64,000 nt of DNA, from contig CM043962.1 in NCBI GenBank assembly GCA_014529385.2, positions 53,711,905 to 53,775,904 of the forward strand, written 5' to 3'. This DNA comes from Adiantum capillus-veneris. Its lineage: Eukaryota > Streptophyta > Polypodiopsida > Polypodiales > Pteridaceae. The translations under genes and the position numbers were made by a program. This document shows, piece after piece, positions 45,996 to 57,710 of this stretch (positions are counted from its first letter, which is position 1; every line of letters begins with the position of its first letter). Below the pieces are notes generated by a model. It was given only the letters and a program-made list of their open reading frames with translations, did not search any database and was not told where the DNA came from.

Positions 45996-46647
45996 TTAGT
46001 GAACTTTAACCCTTCTTGATATCCTACCCGGAGACATAACTTTAAGGATGTCTTCTTTGATCTTGGATTTGAAGCTTGATATAGTACATGCATGAGGAGC
46101 TTCCCAATCAAGTGAACTTATGGTGGAAACGTGTAATTGATGTAGTTCTCCATATGCACCTTCTCGTGATGGAGCCTTATATTCTGCAAAATAGACAAAC
46201 AAATCCATTGTTTTGTAAAAAGAAGCTGTCTTGTCGGCATACATAGCATCTGCAATCCCTTTATGCATTGCTTGGAACGTCCCACTTAGACTCTTCACAG
46301 GCTGCTATTCCACAACAGTTGAAGGAAATATATCTGGAATGGAATCAAAAAAAGAGAAAAAACAATGGGAGAATGAAAAATTCATTGTATCAAATAGATA
46401 AAAAAAAATTTAACTTACAATAAGAATGCAGTGTGGGATGTTCGTCCAAGTCTAACACCATATCCTTGGCCATGTACACATGTTGAACCTTAGCTAGCCA
46501 ACCATTGTCGATCACTTTGAAAGCAAGAACACGACCTTTCCAATGGTTTTTTACTTTATCGCGTTTGGTTCTCTTCACTCTATGTACACCTTTACATGAA
46601 GGAAGCATTGTTACCCAGTCATTCACACGAAAAGACATGGGTTCCAA
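45996..46647 (-). pseudogene. two-exon gene of unknown function, convergent to the histone-fold gene
   Basis: Exon 1 (46647-46419) starts MEPMSFRVNDWVTMLPSCKG and includes KNHWKGRVLAFKVIDNGWLA and KVQHVYMAKDMVLDLDEHP, a beta-barrel-like pattern loosely reminiscent of BAH or SH3-type chromatin readers (speculative). An 85-bp intron (46418-46334) has a strong GTAAGT donor and a pyrimidine-rich CCAG acceptor, and the frame is kept across it. Exon 2 (46333-45996) encodes PVKSLSGTFQAMHKGIADAM and YADKTASFYKTMDLFVYFAE, ending IKEDILKVMSPGRISRRVK. One stop, TAG at 46305-46307, interrupts exon 2 next to a CAG. Its 3' end is 157 bases from that of the neighbouring gene. Confidence 0.55.
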
Positions 46648-47369
46648 AGACCATCCTCTCTAACGTATGTGAAAGTCACAAGAAGTTATGTTATGACGCC
46701 ATGGAAACTCAGAGATTAGAGAACAAGAAAGAAAATATAGAGACGGAAATACCTAAATCTCTCACAAAATAGAGGGAAAGTGAAAAAGGTAAACGTTTGA
46801 AAAAAGTAGGTGATTTGTCATTAAAAGCCTTGTTTTTAGAGCCTTGTCACATAAATTTCGTATCTTTTGACAACAATTTTATGAAATATAAAAAAAGAAT
46901 AAAAGATGAGACTTCATTAATTTGGGCCACAAACTTAATGCACTTACTCGCCAAAAGCACCTAAATATAGCAGTTTCAGCCTTATGATCAAGACATTTAG
47001 CCGCTGTCCTTCTTAATCCTTAGATTAACAAACAACCCTTTTCTAGCCAGTTTTGACCCTAGTGATGATGTTTTCTATACTAATCTTTCCACTAATCTAC
47101 TAACCTAGTGCTAACTCTAGAGATTGACATACACAATATGGCATTCCACACACTGTTGTGCACAATTGGCATAACGTGATCTATCGCCTTTTGAAGTTGG
47201 TGTCACACTTGCCTCTCACTTCTACTTAATCATTTATGATTTTAAAGTTATGACGTACACAGCTTTTATAGCATAAGATCATACTTTTTTGGTTTTATTT
47301 GGTTGGGGCATTGAAACATTCTCCTTTGTGATTCTCTTGTGTCATGTGTGCACTCTATTTCAACCTCCA

Positions 47370-47371
<2 letters not shown>
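46648..47371. other. intergenic, no gene seen
   Basis: AT-rich sequence upstream of the two-exon gene. No TATA or element end is clear enough to call. Confidence 0.35.

Positions 47372-47442
<71 letters not shown>
47372..47442. repeat. (CT)n microsatellite, ~70 bp
   Basis: Uninterrupted CT dinucleotides. They give a false Arg/Glu-repeat ORF on the minus strand. Confidence 0.98.
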
Positions 47443-47445
<3 letters not shown>

Positions 47446-47639
47446 TATACATATAGTGTACACATAAATTCACCTTCCACTTGGTCATTTTTTTAGTATA
47501 ATTCCACTCGTACACATTTAGGGGTAGCATTAGTCACCAAGTGCCTTTGAGTGTAGTCTAACTCATGGCTTAAAGTCCATGCTAGGTTAGACATTGAGAC
47601 TCCTTCCCCTATGTTCTTTCTTTGACACTCTTATGTATA

Positions 47640-49100
47640 TTGAAATGCTTATTTTCATGAAAAGTGTAAATTATATATTTCTTACATAGACCCCTAGGGA
47701 GGGGACCTCTCACTATGTATAAAGGCCAATTATTAGAAGGTTAACAAAGCGCTCTCTTTATAGGGTAACAACTACTTTGTAATCGACATATTTTGCAATC
47801 TTATGATCCAAATCACATTTTATCAAGTGAATTATGTTTCTCTCATCTCTCTTTCTCTTGTGTGTATTGATCATCAATTTGATGAAGGTTCACGTCTACA
47901 TTGTGTGAGACTTATTCTATTGTCTTGATATATTCAAAAGTAAATGCTAATCTTTTGATAGGAGTCTAATCCTAAGCACCCTAATAGAAGCTACTAGATT
48001 GTTTTCATGCATGTTTTGGTGAACTGTGGAATGTGGATTTATGTGCCTTTTTTAGGTCCTTCCCTATAGTCTCCAAGAATTCTAAAGCCTTTCAATGAGA
48101 TTATTTAGTTGAGAGACCAATGACTGATTTATTTGGCATGAGGATTGATTATATGTCTATTTGGATTTGTTGTTGATTTTGGTTTGTGGCTACTCTTGTG
48201 CATCTTCCTATGTAGGTTACTCCATTGTGATTGATGTTGCGACACATCTCCGTGCCCCATTCGGTAGCTTCCTAGATGTTGAGTGTTGGTTTGTGGTTAC
48301 TCTTGTGCATATTTCTATGTAGGTTACTCCATTGTAATTCACACTGCAACATGTCTCCATGCCCCATCCAAATTGCTTCTTGGATTGTTGATTGTTGCTT
48401 TATGGTTACTCTTGTGCATCTTCCTATGTAGGTTACTCTATTGCAATTGACACTGCAACACGTCTCCATGCCCCATCATCCAGGTTGCTTGCCTGAGTAT
48501 TTTATCTATGCTACAGGCATACATCATAATGATCCGTTAACAATGGTTCCATAAGCCAATTTTTATAAGGATAGTAGAAAACTCGTAGAGAAATGAGTAT
48601 AGCTATTTTGTAATAAACATATTTTACATATGGTAATCGAAATCAAATTTTTTTGATTGAATTGTGTTTTTCTCCTCTTTCTCTTTCTTTTGAGTGTATT
48701 CTTAGTTTGGTGAAGGTTTGATTCTATGCAATGTGAGTCTTAATCTGTTGGTTTGTTAATGTTTTCAAATGTGAATGCTAATTGTTTGACAGATAGGATG
48801 TTGATCATAGGACGTACGAGAAGTTTTTAGATTGTTTTTGTGCATATTTGATGACCTTTGAAATGATGGATCGTAACTTGTGTACATTGTGAAACTAAAT
48901 TTCCAAGGTGTAAATGTGTCCTAATAGTCCTTCCTATAGTCTTCTAGAGTTTTAAAATATTTTGAGCTCACTTAGTTGAGAAACAATTACATGATTAGTT
49001 TGCTTGAGGATTGACTATATACTGGATATCACTGATTGTTGATTATTGACCCATTTAGGTTTCTTCCTTTAGTATTGACATATTGCATATGTGTGTTCCA
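47640..49100. repeat. diverged tandem duplication, unit ~850 bp
   Basis: Segments in 47700-48180 recur in order at about 48545-49030, offset about 843: TTTGTAATCGACATATTTTG, AATTATGTTTCTCTCATCTC, GATGAAGGTTC, AGTCTCCAAGAATTCTAAAG, GCATGAGGATTGATTATAT. The copies are clearly diverged. No coding potential. Confidence 0.7.
48191..48495. repeat. ~108-bp tandem repeat, three units
   Basis: TACTCTTGTGCAT starts at 48191, 48298 and 48407. Each unit includes CTATGTAGGTTACTC and GTCTCC-GCCCCAT. It lies within the first copy of the ~850-bp duplication. The minus ORF at 48272-48469 is just this repeat translated. Confidence 0.9.
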
Positions 49101-50329
49101 TATGGCTATGCTATAGCCATTTATCGTAGTGATCTGCAAATAACATTTTTCATCTTAATTTGTTGTTTTCTTCCACTTTGTCATTTTCTTAGCACTCAAT
49201 ATGTTCCTCAAAGTCACTATCTTTATCCATGTTTTCTTGGGTGAAATTAGAATCAAAAGTGGTTTGTTGGCTGTATTTAGCCAATGAGCTTGCAGACTAG
49301 ACTTTGGTGAGGTATTGCTAAAAGCAAAATACAAAAATCTTATCAATTACAAGATTTATGGTTGAAGATGGACAAAAAGCTAAATATCACCTCAATAAAA
49401 TTTTGATAAAATTTCTTTGCAACTATTTGCACTTAAAGTTGGTCCATAAATAAAGTTTAGGGAATGTTGAGAAAAGCTATTGATTTTTAGATCTTTATTA
49501 GTAGAAGGAAAAAATTGGAAGCTGATAGAGGAATACTCAAACAGAAGCGTTGGATTTGATTCTCGATCCAAGAAGAACACCAAGGCCTAAACTAGCTGCA
49601 AATTAGAGGTAAACACAACCATTGTAAGTAGATAGAGAAGAGAAGAGCTCAAGATCTTGCAAGCAGGAAAACAAACAATTAAGACAACAGACACAATGGA
49701 GATAGATGCACAGAACTACTTTGTCTTCACTATCAAAATGGTGATAAGGTCTACAAAACATAATTGAGAAATACAAGATAATAAGAATGCTATATAACTA
49801 TCAATGTGAAACCCCTATTGATAAGGATGGAAATATCAGTGTCCATCATTTTTTTCTAGGTGGATCATGTTGGTGAAGTCTATCTGTCATACTATTGGTG
49901 ATGATCCCCATGTTTTCTACCCCATGCCAATGATAATAAATAGACAAGAAGCCATGTAGGAATACACCATGATGTCTCAAATCCCCCTCCTCAAGCTCAA
50001 TGCCATTGTTTGTACCCCAAGTGTAGCTCGAAATAACCTTAGCTTCTCTACTCCTAGGTCCATTGTGAAGATATGTGTAAATTTCTCATCTGTCCTCACG
50101 TAGCTAGGGATGGTGTTGATATCCAGGTCTACATCTCTAATGACTGGTAGTGCACCCCCCAAGACCTCCTAGAGGGTGCACTATTGAGAGACCTACATAG
50201 TGTGTGCTCAAGGGTATTTACAAAACATCTTTTTAAACAAATTTAAATGTATAAAATGAGCCCTTATTTTAGTATTTTTTTAATGGAACATGAAAATTCA
50301 TTTTATTGTATCGCTATTAATTTTCCTAG
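49101..50329. other. no gene seen; short open minus frame at 49977-50162
   Basis: The minus frame GGALPVIRDVDLDINTIPSY looks protein-like but is short, unidentified, and may belong to the 3' end of the copia remnant next to it. A piece related to repeat R1 lies near 50190-50370. Confidence 0.35.
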
Positions 50330-52420
50330 AGTGTTTGCATTAAAAAACCTCTTCTACTGAACTCACATGGTACATTAACTTGATAACATATTGCACCACC
50401 TAAGTGCACCTCAATGTGCTTTGTCCTTGTGTGGAACATTGGGTTTGCACTGATTTTATGCAACTAAGGTTTTCATAGTAGATGAAAACTCTCAAGGGAT
50501 TTACCTTCCAAAAATCCCTAGAGAATGTGTGTTCATGAGGTACTTTTAAAATCCCTCTACATACACATTTTAGCATGAATTAAATGACCAACCCCTTTCC
50601 TTCATACCCTGTAGCTTTGTTTCAAAAGTACATTTTTTTATCCCACTTGTAAATGTAATTATGTTACTCTTTGAAAATATTATAAAATCCCTTCCAATGA
50701 ACTCACATAATACACTCAGATAGCTCAAGGCGTCTAGACTCCTTGGGTGAAAACAATCTCTAAACTTCTATGCCCAACTTTACAAGAAACATCTCCTACT
50801 ATGGTACCTCACATACTACCACCCCAAAACCAGGCTTTACTCAACAAATCAATCATGGATGGATTCTTGCTACTCCATGTGATAGAATCACTCCCAAGTA
50901 AGAACATAAGAAAGTTGCCATTTAGATAGACTACCATACCAATGCACATTTGTGTACCCATAGATTTATATCTTTGTTCTAGTCTCATTTAATAAAAGAT
51001 AGTCCAAAGTACACTCATACAGTACTTCTTAGGAAACTATATAAGCTAGATCTCAACTATATAACCCAAATCTAGCTGCAAGATTATATAACAAGATGAG
51101 GGTAGCCACAAATAATAAGCTAGTACATTGTGGAATTCTCAATTACATCAAATTTACATAATCCTACACCTATTGTGATTCAAGAGCATAGCAATAAGCT
51201 TAAAATTAATCTTACCCTACTTTGATAAAATATGTGATTATATTGTTTTTGTGATAACCTATGCCCACTTTCCTGTATCTTTTTTTATTCAAGGTCATAA
51301 CAATAAGCTTAAAATTATTCTTACCCTACTTTGATAAAATCTGTGATCATATTGTTTTTGTATAATCTATGCCCACTTTCTTGTATCTTTGATGTCAAAC
51401 TCCTACTTCAAAAAGACTTTTGTAACAAGCTCAACTTCATCTTTATGATTTCCACCAACCATCAAATCATCCACATAGAGGAATTTAATCAAATTACCTA
51501 CCTCATTATCTTATACATATATGGAGTGATTTGTTTAAGCTATACAAAATGGCAATAGTGTTAAAATCTTGGGGTTCTGCTATAAGACACCAATTATCTC
51601 ATGTGCATTTAAAAGGTATTAACAAAACCTCACACTTACCTATTATGAGGCAATAAAATAATTCCTTTTTCCTATTCAACTTATGATTTTTTTCAATATC
51701 AATTAGAAACCTTTTGCTAATAAAATGACTTCTTTTTCTTGTTAAATTTATGGTTTTTTCTAGTCTCAATTAAAAAGTCTTTCAATTCTTAGTAAATTAT
51801 AGATATTTCTAATTTCAATTTAAAGACCTTTTGTGCATTTACAAGGAGAGATACTTTATGAATAAAAATACCTCTCCTTTTGAATGCACATTATACACTA
51901 ATTTGTTTTTAGGTGCACACCGTAAGGCTCAGGAGGTTTCATTCCTCTAATGGCAAGATCTTGTTGCTTGCTTCAGCCCATAAAGTGATCTTTTTAGCTT
52001 ACATACATACTTGAGATGTCGCACTTCCTCATGTCTGTTTGGTTGATCTATACATGCCTCTTCTTGCAAGTCAGTATTCAAGAATTCATCTTTCAATCAA
52101 TATGATGAAAAACCCAACTATTTGCTGCAATAACTGGAATAATGGTATGAACCATAGACATCTTTGCAACAGGGTTAGAAGTCTCTTCATATCAATGTCA
52201 TAAGCAGGTCTATGGATAGCCCTTTTCTACCAATCTAGCCTTATACATGCTCAATATGCCATTTGCATTATGTTTAGCTTTGTAAAAGAACTTACATCCA
52301 GCCATTTTTTTTCTTTTTGGAAATAGCACTAAATCTCATGTCTCATTCCCCTCAAGGATAGCTATCTCCTCATCCATAGATTGATCCTACTTTGGATTTC
52401 CAAGAACATTCTCAAGACGA
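50330..52420 (-). pseudogene. Ty1/copia reverse transcriptase-RNase H remnant
   Basis: The minus strand reads, in order, EEIAILEGNET, KMAGCKFFYKAKHNANGILS and MYKARLVEKGY (start of copia RT, about 52280-52380), QEEACIDQPNRHEEV and VCKLKRSLYGLKQATRSCH (about 51960-52060), LIKFLYVDDLMVGGNHKDEV (about 51430-51500, catalytic YVDD), TWSSKNPSMIDLLSKA (about 50860) and ISANPMFHTRTKHIEVHL (about 50410-50470, RNase H end). RT and RNase H copy element RNA into DNA. An AT-rich repeat (51590-51890) and R1-like pieces interrupt it. No LTR was found. Confidence 0.8.
51590..51890. repeat. AT-rich insertion with three ~60-bp repeats, related to R1
   Basis: CTTATGATTTTTTTCAATAT, AAATTTATGGTTTTTTCTAG and AAATTATAGATATTTCTAAT head three related units, each followed by CAATT-AAA-AC/GTC-like sequence. 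CAATAAAATAATTCCTTTTT near the start resembles repeat R1. It splits the copia RT between its KLKRSLYGLKQA and YVDD motifs. Confidence 0.55.
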
Positions 52421-53299
52421 GTAGGTTGTACATTTTGCATCCATAAAGGTACAATGGAAATCCACAAAAATTGTCATGATTCAATCTCTACATAGGATTC
52501 CTTGCTCTCTTAGAACTTAATGGTCAAGGATCAATGCTAGGTGTGAGCTTGCTGATTGCCAAACCTCACTGTCTTATTGTACAGACAGTGAGAACCATAT
52601 ACATAAATGTCATACCGTTGGACGGAGTTGACATGACTAGTTCATAGAGGCTAAAGATGTTTTCAAGATCTTTGAAAACACACTCAATTCCTATCTACTC
52701 AAAACTACATTGAAATGCATGTTAGGAGAAACAACCACTAGTTACAACACTCGAAAGAAAATCTCATAGATTCAATGAGAAATCAAAGTACAAACGCAAC
52801 CAAACTTATAGGTCGGATAGGTAAAACTTGAACAAAAATACCTATGCCTTCAAATCCCCATTTTGAACACTTGCCAAAATCACACTTATTATCTATAGGG
52901 TAGATTTGATAATATAACTGTTTTTTGCCCCGATTTCACCCAGAGCTTAGCAATGATGGCCCAACACCCCTCCTATGCATAAAATGCATTTTCATTATTG
53001 AGTTCTAAGTAGATACAGAGGAAGGCTAGATGCAACCAAAAAAAAAATTTACCACGGGACACCTACAATGTTGTAAAGATCTTTCAGCTATGAACACGAT
53101 GAAGCAGATGACGCTTCAAATTAACACTTCACGAGAGAGTTATGAGCTTGAGAAAGAGCTGGCCCATAATCACATAATCCTTTACACTTATTAGTCCAAG
53201 AATCCATGAATTACAATGGCTTTAGCTTAAAGACGTTTAATTTTCTCTAAAATGGAAAATTATAACATAGGCTGCTACATGGGATCTCATGTAAACATT
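52421..53299. other. no gene seen
   Basis: AT-rich. The upstream part on the minus strand may be eroded copia integrase/linker, but nothing is recognisable. Confidence 0.3.
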
Positions 53300-53960
53300 T
53301 CCCTCCCTCCTAGCCTAGTTCGTCCACAACATTGCTTCATGGGATTTGATCCACCAATTTCCTTTCCTTGTGCTGATTTTGTAAGACTTTGAGGGCTTCA
53401 TAGTACTTGATGTGCATCTTTTTCTTTGCTTTTTCTAGAAATGGTAGGTTGATGGGGTTGTTGAGCTCCAAGACTCTGTAGCTAAAAAATCTTGCACGTA
53501 GACTTTCTATCATGGGTCCAAAGAGACGTGATCTAAAAGTGAAGAACCTTGTGTAGAAGGCATCCTCAAATGTCTATATGTACTAGTATGGTAAAAACAT
53601 GACTCTGGTGAAGATGCGGTAGAGAATGTCATTAAGCATCTGAGCTGATAAATCAAGAAAAGCCCCCGGTTTCATTCAAGGAAAGAAATCCATAGAGATT
53701 ATTTTTCTCTACCTGGTGTTCCTTGCTCATCCTCAAGATTGTGTTTGACTATGGATATGTGGAGGTTGCATTGGTCTCTTCTTCATCTTGTATGAATTGC
53801 AAAGCCTCTGTTTCCTTTGGTATTAGAAAAGTCTTCATCAAGTAGTGGTTGTTTTCCTTTCAACTACTCCTGACTAGTCTTCAAAGCTTCTTGCAAGTCT
53901 ACAACTTTCTTTTGGTAAGCATATTCCTTATTCATAAATGAGAGAGACACCTCACATTGT
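53300..53960 (-). pseudogene. coding remnant, unknown
   Basis: The minus strand reads YAYQKKVVDLQEALKTSQE, then in another frame LDLSAQMLNDILYRIFTRVM, TFEDAFYTRFFTFRSRLFGP, MIESLRARFFSYRVLELNNP and LEKAKKKMHIKYYEALKVLQ, with few stops from about 53640 to 53310. This looks like real protein-coding sequence, rich in aromatic and basic residues, with helical ends. It lies directly after the integrase zinc-finger remnant on the same strand but is not integrase as I know it. Unidentified. Confidence 0.4.
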
Positions 53961-54009
53961 TGCATACGAGAATTCTTACTCTCTCCTTCCATTGGGAGTA
54001 GTTGTTCAC

Positions 54010-55460
54010 ATAGTTAGGAACATCTCCTTTCATGTTTGGCAAGTAAAACCCTAGCCACATAAGTTGTCTCAATGTTTGGTCTTATGAAAAATGGATTCCC
54101 ACCATTGTTGTATGAGCCTCATTTAAATATATGTCTTGATTTTCTAGGGTTATGCACAAAAGTAGAATCCTGTCCTTGTTTTTCCAATACAATCTCCTAG
54201 CTAACACCTAATACATAGCTAATTTCTCTATCATCATTGGTGTGATTGGAAGTAGAATCTGTGAATCTATTTGATCTCTAGTCTCATCAGAGAGAAAAGA
54301 TATTCTAATCATCTTATAATCATCTCAACAGAGAATATAAAAGTATCTAGAAAATAATCATGAACCCCTTTAGGAGATACACCTAAGATGATTCTTGATA
54401 GGTGATATTCTCATTGATGTGTGGTGCCTTTCTTAGCCACCACTGTAAAATAAAACTCTAGTAGGATGGTGAACCATCTTACAATCCTTCCAATGTTACA
54501 CGGCTTGTTGAGAAGACTGATTAGAGCTTCATGGTCCACAAAGAGGACAAACTTATTTTCTAATAAGTAATGCCTGAATTTATTTTCTATATAGACCATG
54601 CCAAGTCCTTCTTTTTTTGTCGTGGTATAATTCTTCTTCATTGTGCTCAACTACCTGCTAGCATAGGAGATGGGAAAATCCATAGTTTTCTCTCTTGGTT
54701 GTGCTAATATGCTACCAATAGAAAAGTCTGAAGCATCAACATGCACATGAAAAAATTTATTTCAATATAGAGTCTTCAAAATTGGTGCTAGATACAAAGC
54801 TTGTTTAAGATTTTGAATGACTCTTCTCACTTATTTGTCTATACCAACTGAGTGATCAAAGCATAAATAGGTTTAGCAAATGGCAGCATCTATGTAGACA
54901 AATCTATGATAATACCCACAATGTTCCATAAATGCAGTTGATCTAGGCATTTTTGCAATCACTGCCACCTTTTTCATGTGCCTTTTTTTGAGACAATATG
55001 TCCAAGAGTCTTACCTTGCCTAAGATGAATACACATTTTTCAAGATTTAAACAAATTTTGTATAGACAACATTTCTGCAAGACAAACTTGAGGTGCTCAA
55101 AATGGTCTTCTCTTTTCGATGAATGCTCACATAGATCGTCTATGTAAAATTCTAGGAATCTCCTCAGGTATTATTTGATTGCATGGCTCATTAGCCTTTA
55201 GAATGTTGCTGATACATTTGTCAGCCCAAAAGGCATGACTCCGTCAGTGAGTATCCCCATTAGCAAAAGCCATTTTGTGTTGATCTTTAGGGTCAATGGC
55301 TAGTTTTTTGTAACTAGAGAACCCATCCAAGAAACTGTTGGCTTCTTTTCTAGCTACTTTCTCTAAAACATGATCGATGATGGGAAGAGGATAGTTACCT
55401 TGTATAGTTGCAATACTCACATTTTTAACACTAGTTTTGCACCTGGACACTTAAATGTCC
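54010..55460 (-). pseudogene. Ty3/gypsy RT-RNase H-integrase finger remnant, Athila/Tat-like
   Basis: The minus strand reads ATIQGNYPLPIIDHVLEKVA, KEANSFLDGFSSYKKLAIDP, MPFGLTNVSATF, RRFLEFYIDDLCEHS (catalytic YIDD at 55135-55146), NYTTTKKEGLGMVYIENKFR, HYLLENKFVLFVDHEALISL and IVRWFTILLEFYFTVVAKKG (RNase H), then GIHFS-DQTLRQLMWLGFYL (integrase HHCC region, about 54040-54110). It is a relative of the first element and retains the RNase H second half that element lacks. The integrase core is absent and several stops and frameshifts occur. Confidence 0.8.
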
Positions 55461-55929
55461 TATGGACATTATATTGACATTGTTCTAAAACTTGGAAAAA
55501 ATTATAGGTAATTTATATGGTCCAAACAATGTCAAATAGATTTTTCTAGGAAATCTATCAATGGAAAAAACTTAAAATATGCAAGAAAAAGCTATTTTTT
55601 ATTTATAAGAAAGTTTTTACATTTTAAATCGACACATCAGTTTCCCCTATTTTTTGTGTGTTTTTGCCCTACCCACTCATATTGAATGATTTTTTTCCTA
55701 GGTCAAATGAATTTTGTTTGTTACAATACTTTATATGCCACTCTATATACTTACAAACACCACATATTCATGTAATTCATAGCCAATGGATTTTTTAAAT
55801 ATAATTTATGCACCACATAATAGATCATCAATGGTAGTGCTATCATCTCGTGGCCAAAAGTTTTTACATGCTCATCTAGTTTTGAGCATTAGACCTTGAG
55901 CTTGCACGTGTATAATTTATGTGTCCCTT
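55461..55929. other. no gene seen
   Basis: AT-rich spacer between the RT start and the coiled-coil remnant, without recognisable coding sequence. Confidence 0.35.
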
Positions 55930-57470
55930 TGGCATATCTTCAATCCACTATCTGAGCCTGTCCCATGCATTGGCTAATTCTTACTCTTCTTCCACCTCTT
56001 GCAACCCTCCCTTGGATGATGTACTTGGTAAGTCCAATGGGGATTGGTTGGTGCTTTTAAATTCAAGATGTTGTGCTTGGGTGATTGTTAGATATATATT
56101 TGTTTGTACAGCACCCAATTCCAAACCCTTTTGTATTCAAGATGTTGTGTTTGGGTGATTGGTAGATATATATATGTGTTTGTATAGCACCCAATTCCAA
56201 ATCCTTAGATTCCATCTCTTTGACATACCTCTCCACTTGGGCAGTGAGATCCTACTTGGTTTTTCTAGTTGCTCTTGGAACTCTTTAATTTTATGTTCTC
56301 CTTGTTAGCTTGGGGCAAGTATTCTGACCATTAAAATTTGTCATTGCAACTTCTCCTATTCAAGCTCCACCTTTAATGCCTTGATTTCTTATGCATTTGA
56401 TGTGGATGATTGTGATGTAGAGATAGAAGCATGTACATCTTGAATTAATAGGAGGGTGGAAAGGGTTTACTTGAACACGTCATATAAGTTCCACAACTTG
56501 AAGCATCTTTTCTTCTCCCCCTCTAGATCCTCTTATAAAGACTGTTGCTCCACTTGGATTTTTGTGTTAGCTTCAATCTATTTCTTGATGGATACTTTTT
56601 GTAAGGTATTGACTTGCTATTCTAGCTAATCTATTTCCTGATTTACTTGTTGTGTATTAGCTTTAGCATCTTTGACATCTTGGATTTGTAGCTATATTAT
56701 CACTTTTTGACATCTAAATGAAAGCTCGATCATTTCCAGATGCTCTTTGAGTTCGAATTCTGCAAGGATTCTTTGAGCTACCACTTCCTCTGCTTGGGTT
56801 GGAAGTGATACCTCTCTTTTTGCTTACTTCTCTTTTTTTAAAGTTCTCTTTTTGCTTGCCTCTCTCTTTTTTCTTGATTTTCTCTTTTTTGGGAGCTCTG
56901 TAGTTGTGTTTGTATTAATTTACATTGCTACTCTTCAAATTCTTGTTGTGTCTTGCTTAGGTAGTTGTATTCTTCTCTTTCAGCTTGACACTCTCCTTCT
57001 TATTGTTTAGCACGAGGTGAAGATTGTGGTTTTGGTGAGACCTTATTCTCCATATCCTTTGCATCTTTTGTTATTGCTATATCTTAAGCAATTTTCTCAT
57101 GATTAGATTGGGGGAATCCAAAGATTAATCTATATTTATTTTCTATTGATTAGACTCTTCCTCAGCTCTCCTTTTCAACACTTCATGGATTATTTGGTGG
57201 ATGGAGCCAGCCAATTTGACGTCTTCTTGAGATTTCTACCATCTCTCCTTTTTAAGATTCTCAAGCCGAGCATCCAAATCAACATCATCAGATTTAGATG
57301 TTGATGACTCTTTATGTGTTTCCTCCTCTTTCTTATTTGTTTTACTTTCTTTGCCATTATTGACTCTCTTAGTCTCTGGGCGTCCTCCATAGATCTTTAC
57401 TCTTGAAACTTTAGGATTTTCTATGTGTGTTGTGGTCTCTTTCAAATGAGAGTAACCTCCACCTCTTTTT
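55930..57470 (-). pseudogene. long coiled-coil protein remnant, unknown
   Basis: The minus strand is coding-like throughout in changing frames. It starts RPETKRVNNGKESKTNKKEE, then DDVDLDARLENLKKERW, VKLAGSIHQIIHEVLKRRAE, SLPTQAEEVVAQRILAEFEL, KEHLEMIELSFRCQKVII and ELANAWDRLR-WIEDMPKGH, with many stops replacing likely Gln/Glu codons. Charge and heptad patterns suggest extended coiled coil. It lies upstream of a gypsy RT on the same strand, so it may be a gag-like ORF of that family or a host gene fragment. A ~90-bp stretch at 56030-56190 (TCAAGATGTTGTG ... TAGATATATATTTG) is tandemly duplicated. Confidence 0.45.
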
Positions 57471-57492
57471 CCTCTAAGGACTGATCTCAGGG

Positions 57493-57710
57493 TGGTCACT
57501 ATGTATAAATTATGTATACTGCATGCATTCAAGGACTATTTATAAAACTCCATATCTATGAATTTTTTACAAATAAAATACACCCTTTTTCTTTTCAATC
57601 TATGATTTTTTCCCCCAAGTCCAATTTACAATGCCCTTTTGTAAGTGGAAATGTGAGAAAAAAATGAAATTTAATAACCCCTCTACTGCACTCACGTGAT
57701 AGTCACATGA
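57493..57710. repeat. dispersed repeat R1, copy 2
   Basis: GCATTCAAGGACTATTTATA, CACCCTTTTTCTTTTCAATC, TGCCCTTTTGTAAGTGGAAA and a CTACTGCACTCAC-like end match 24990-25190 and, for the last motif, 50345 and 50700. Confidence 0.6.

Noticed and set aside
47266..47463. Arg/Glu-repeat ORF
   Set aside because: Translation of the (CT)n microsatellite.
48272..48469. Minus-strand ORF with repeated CSVNCNRVTY-like units
   Set aside because: Translation of the ~108-bp tandem repeat.
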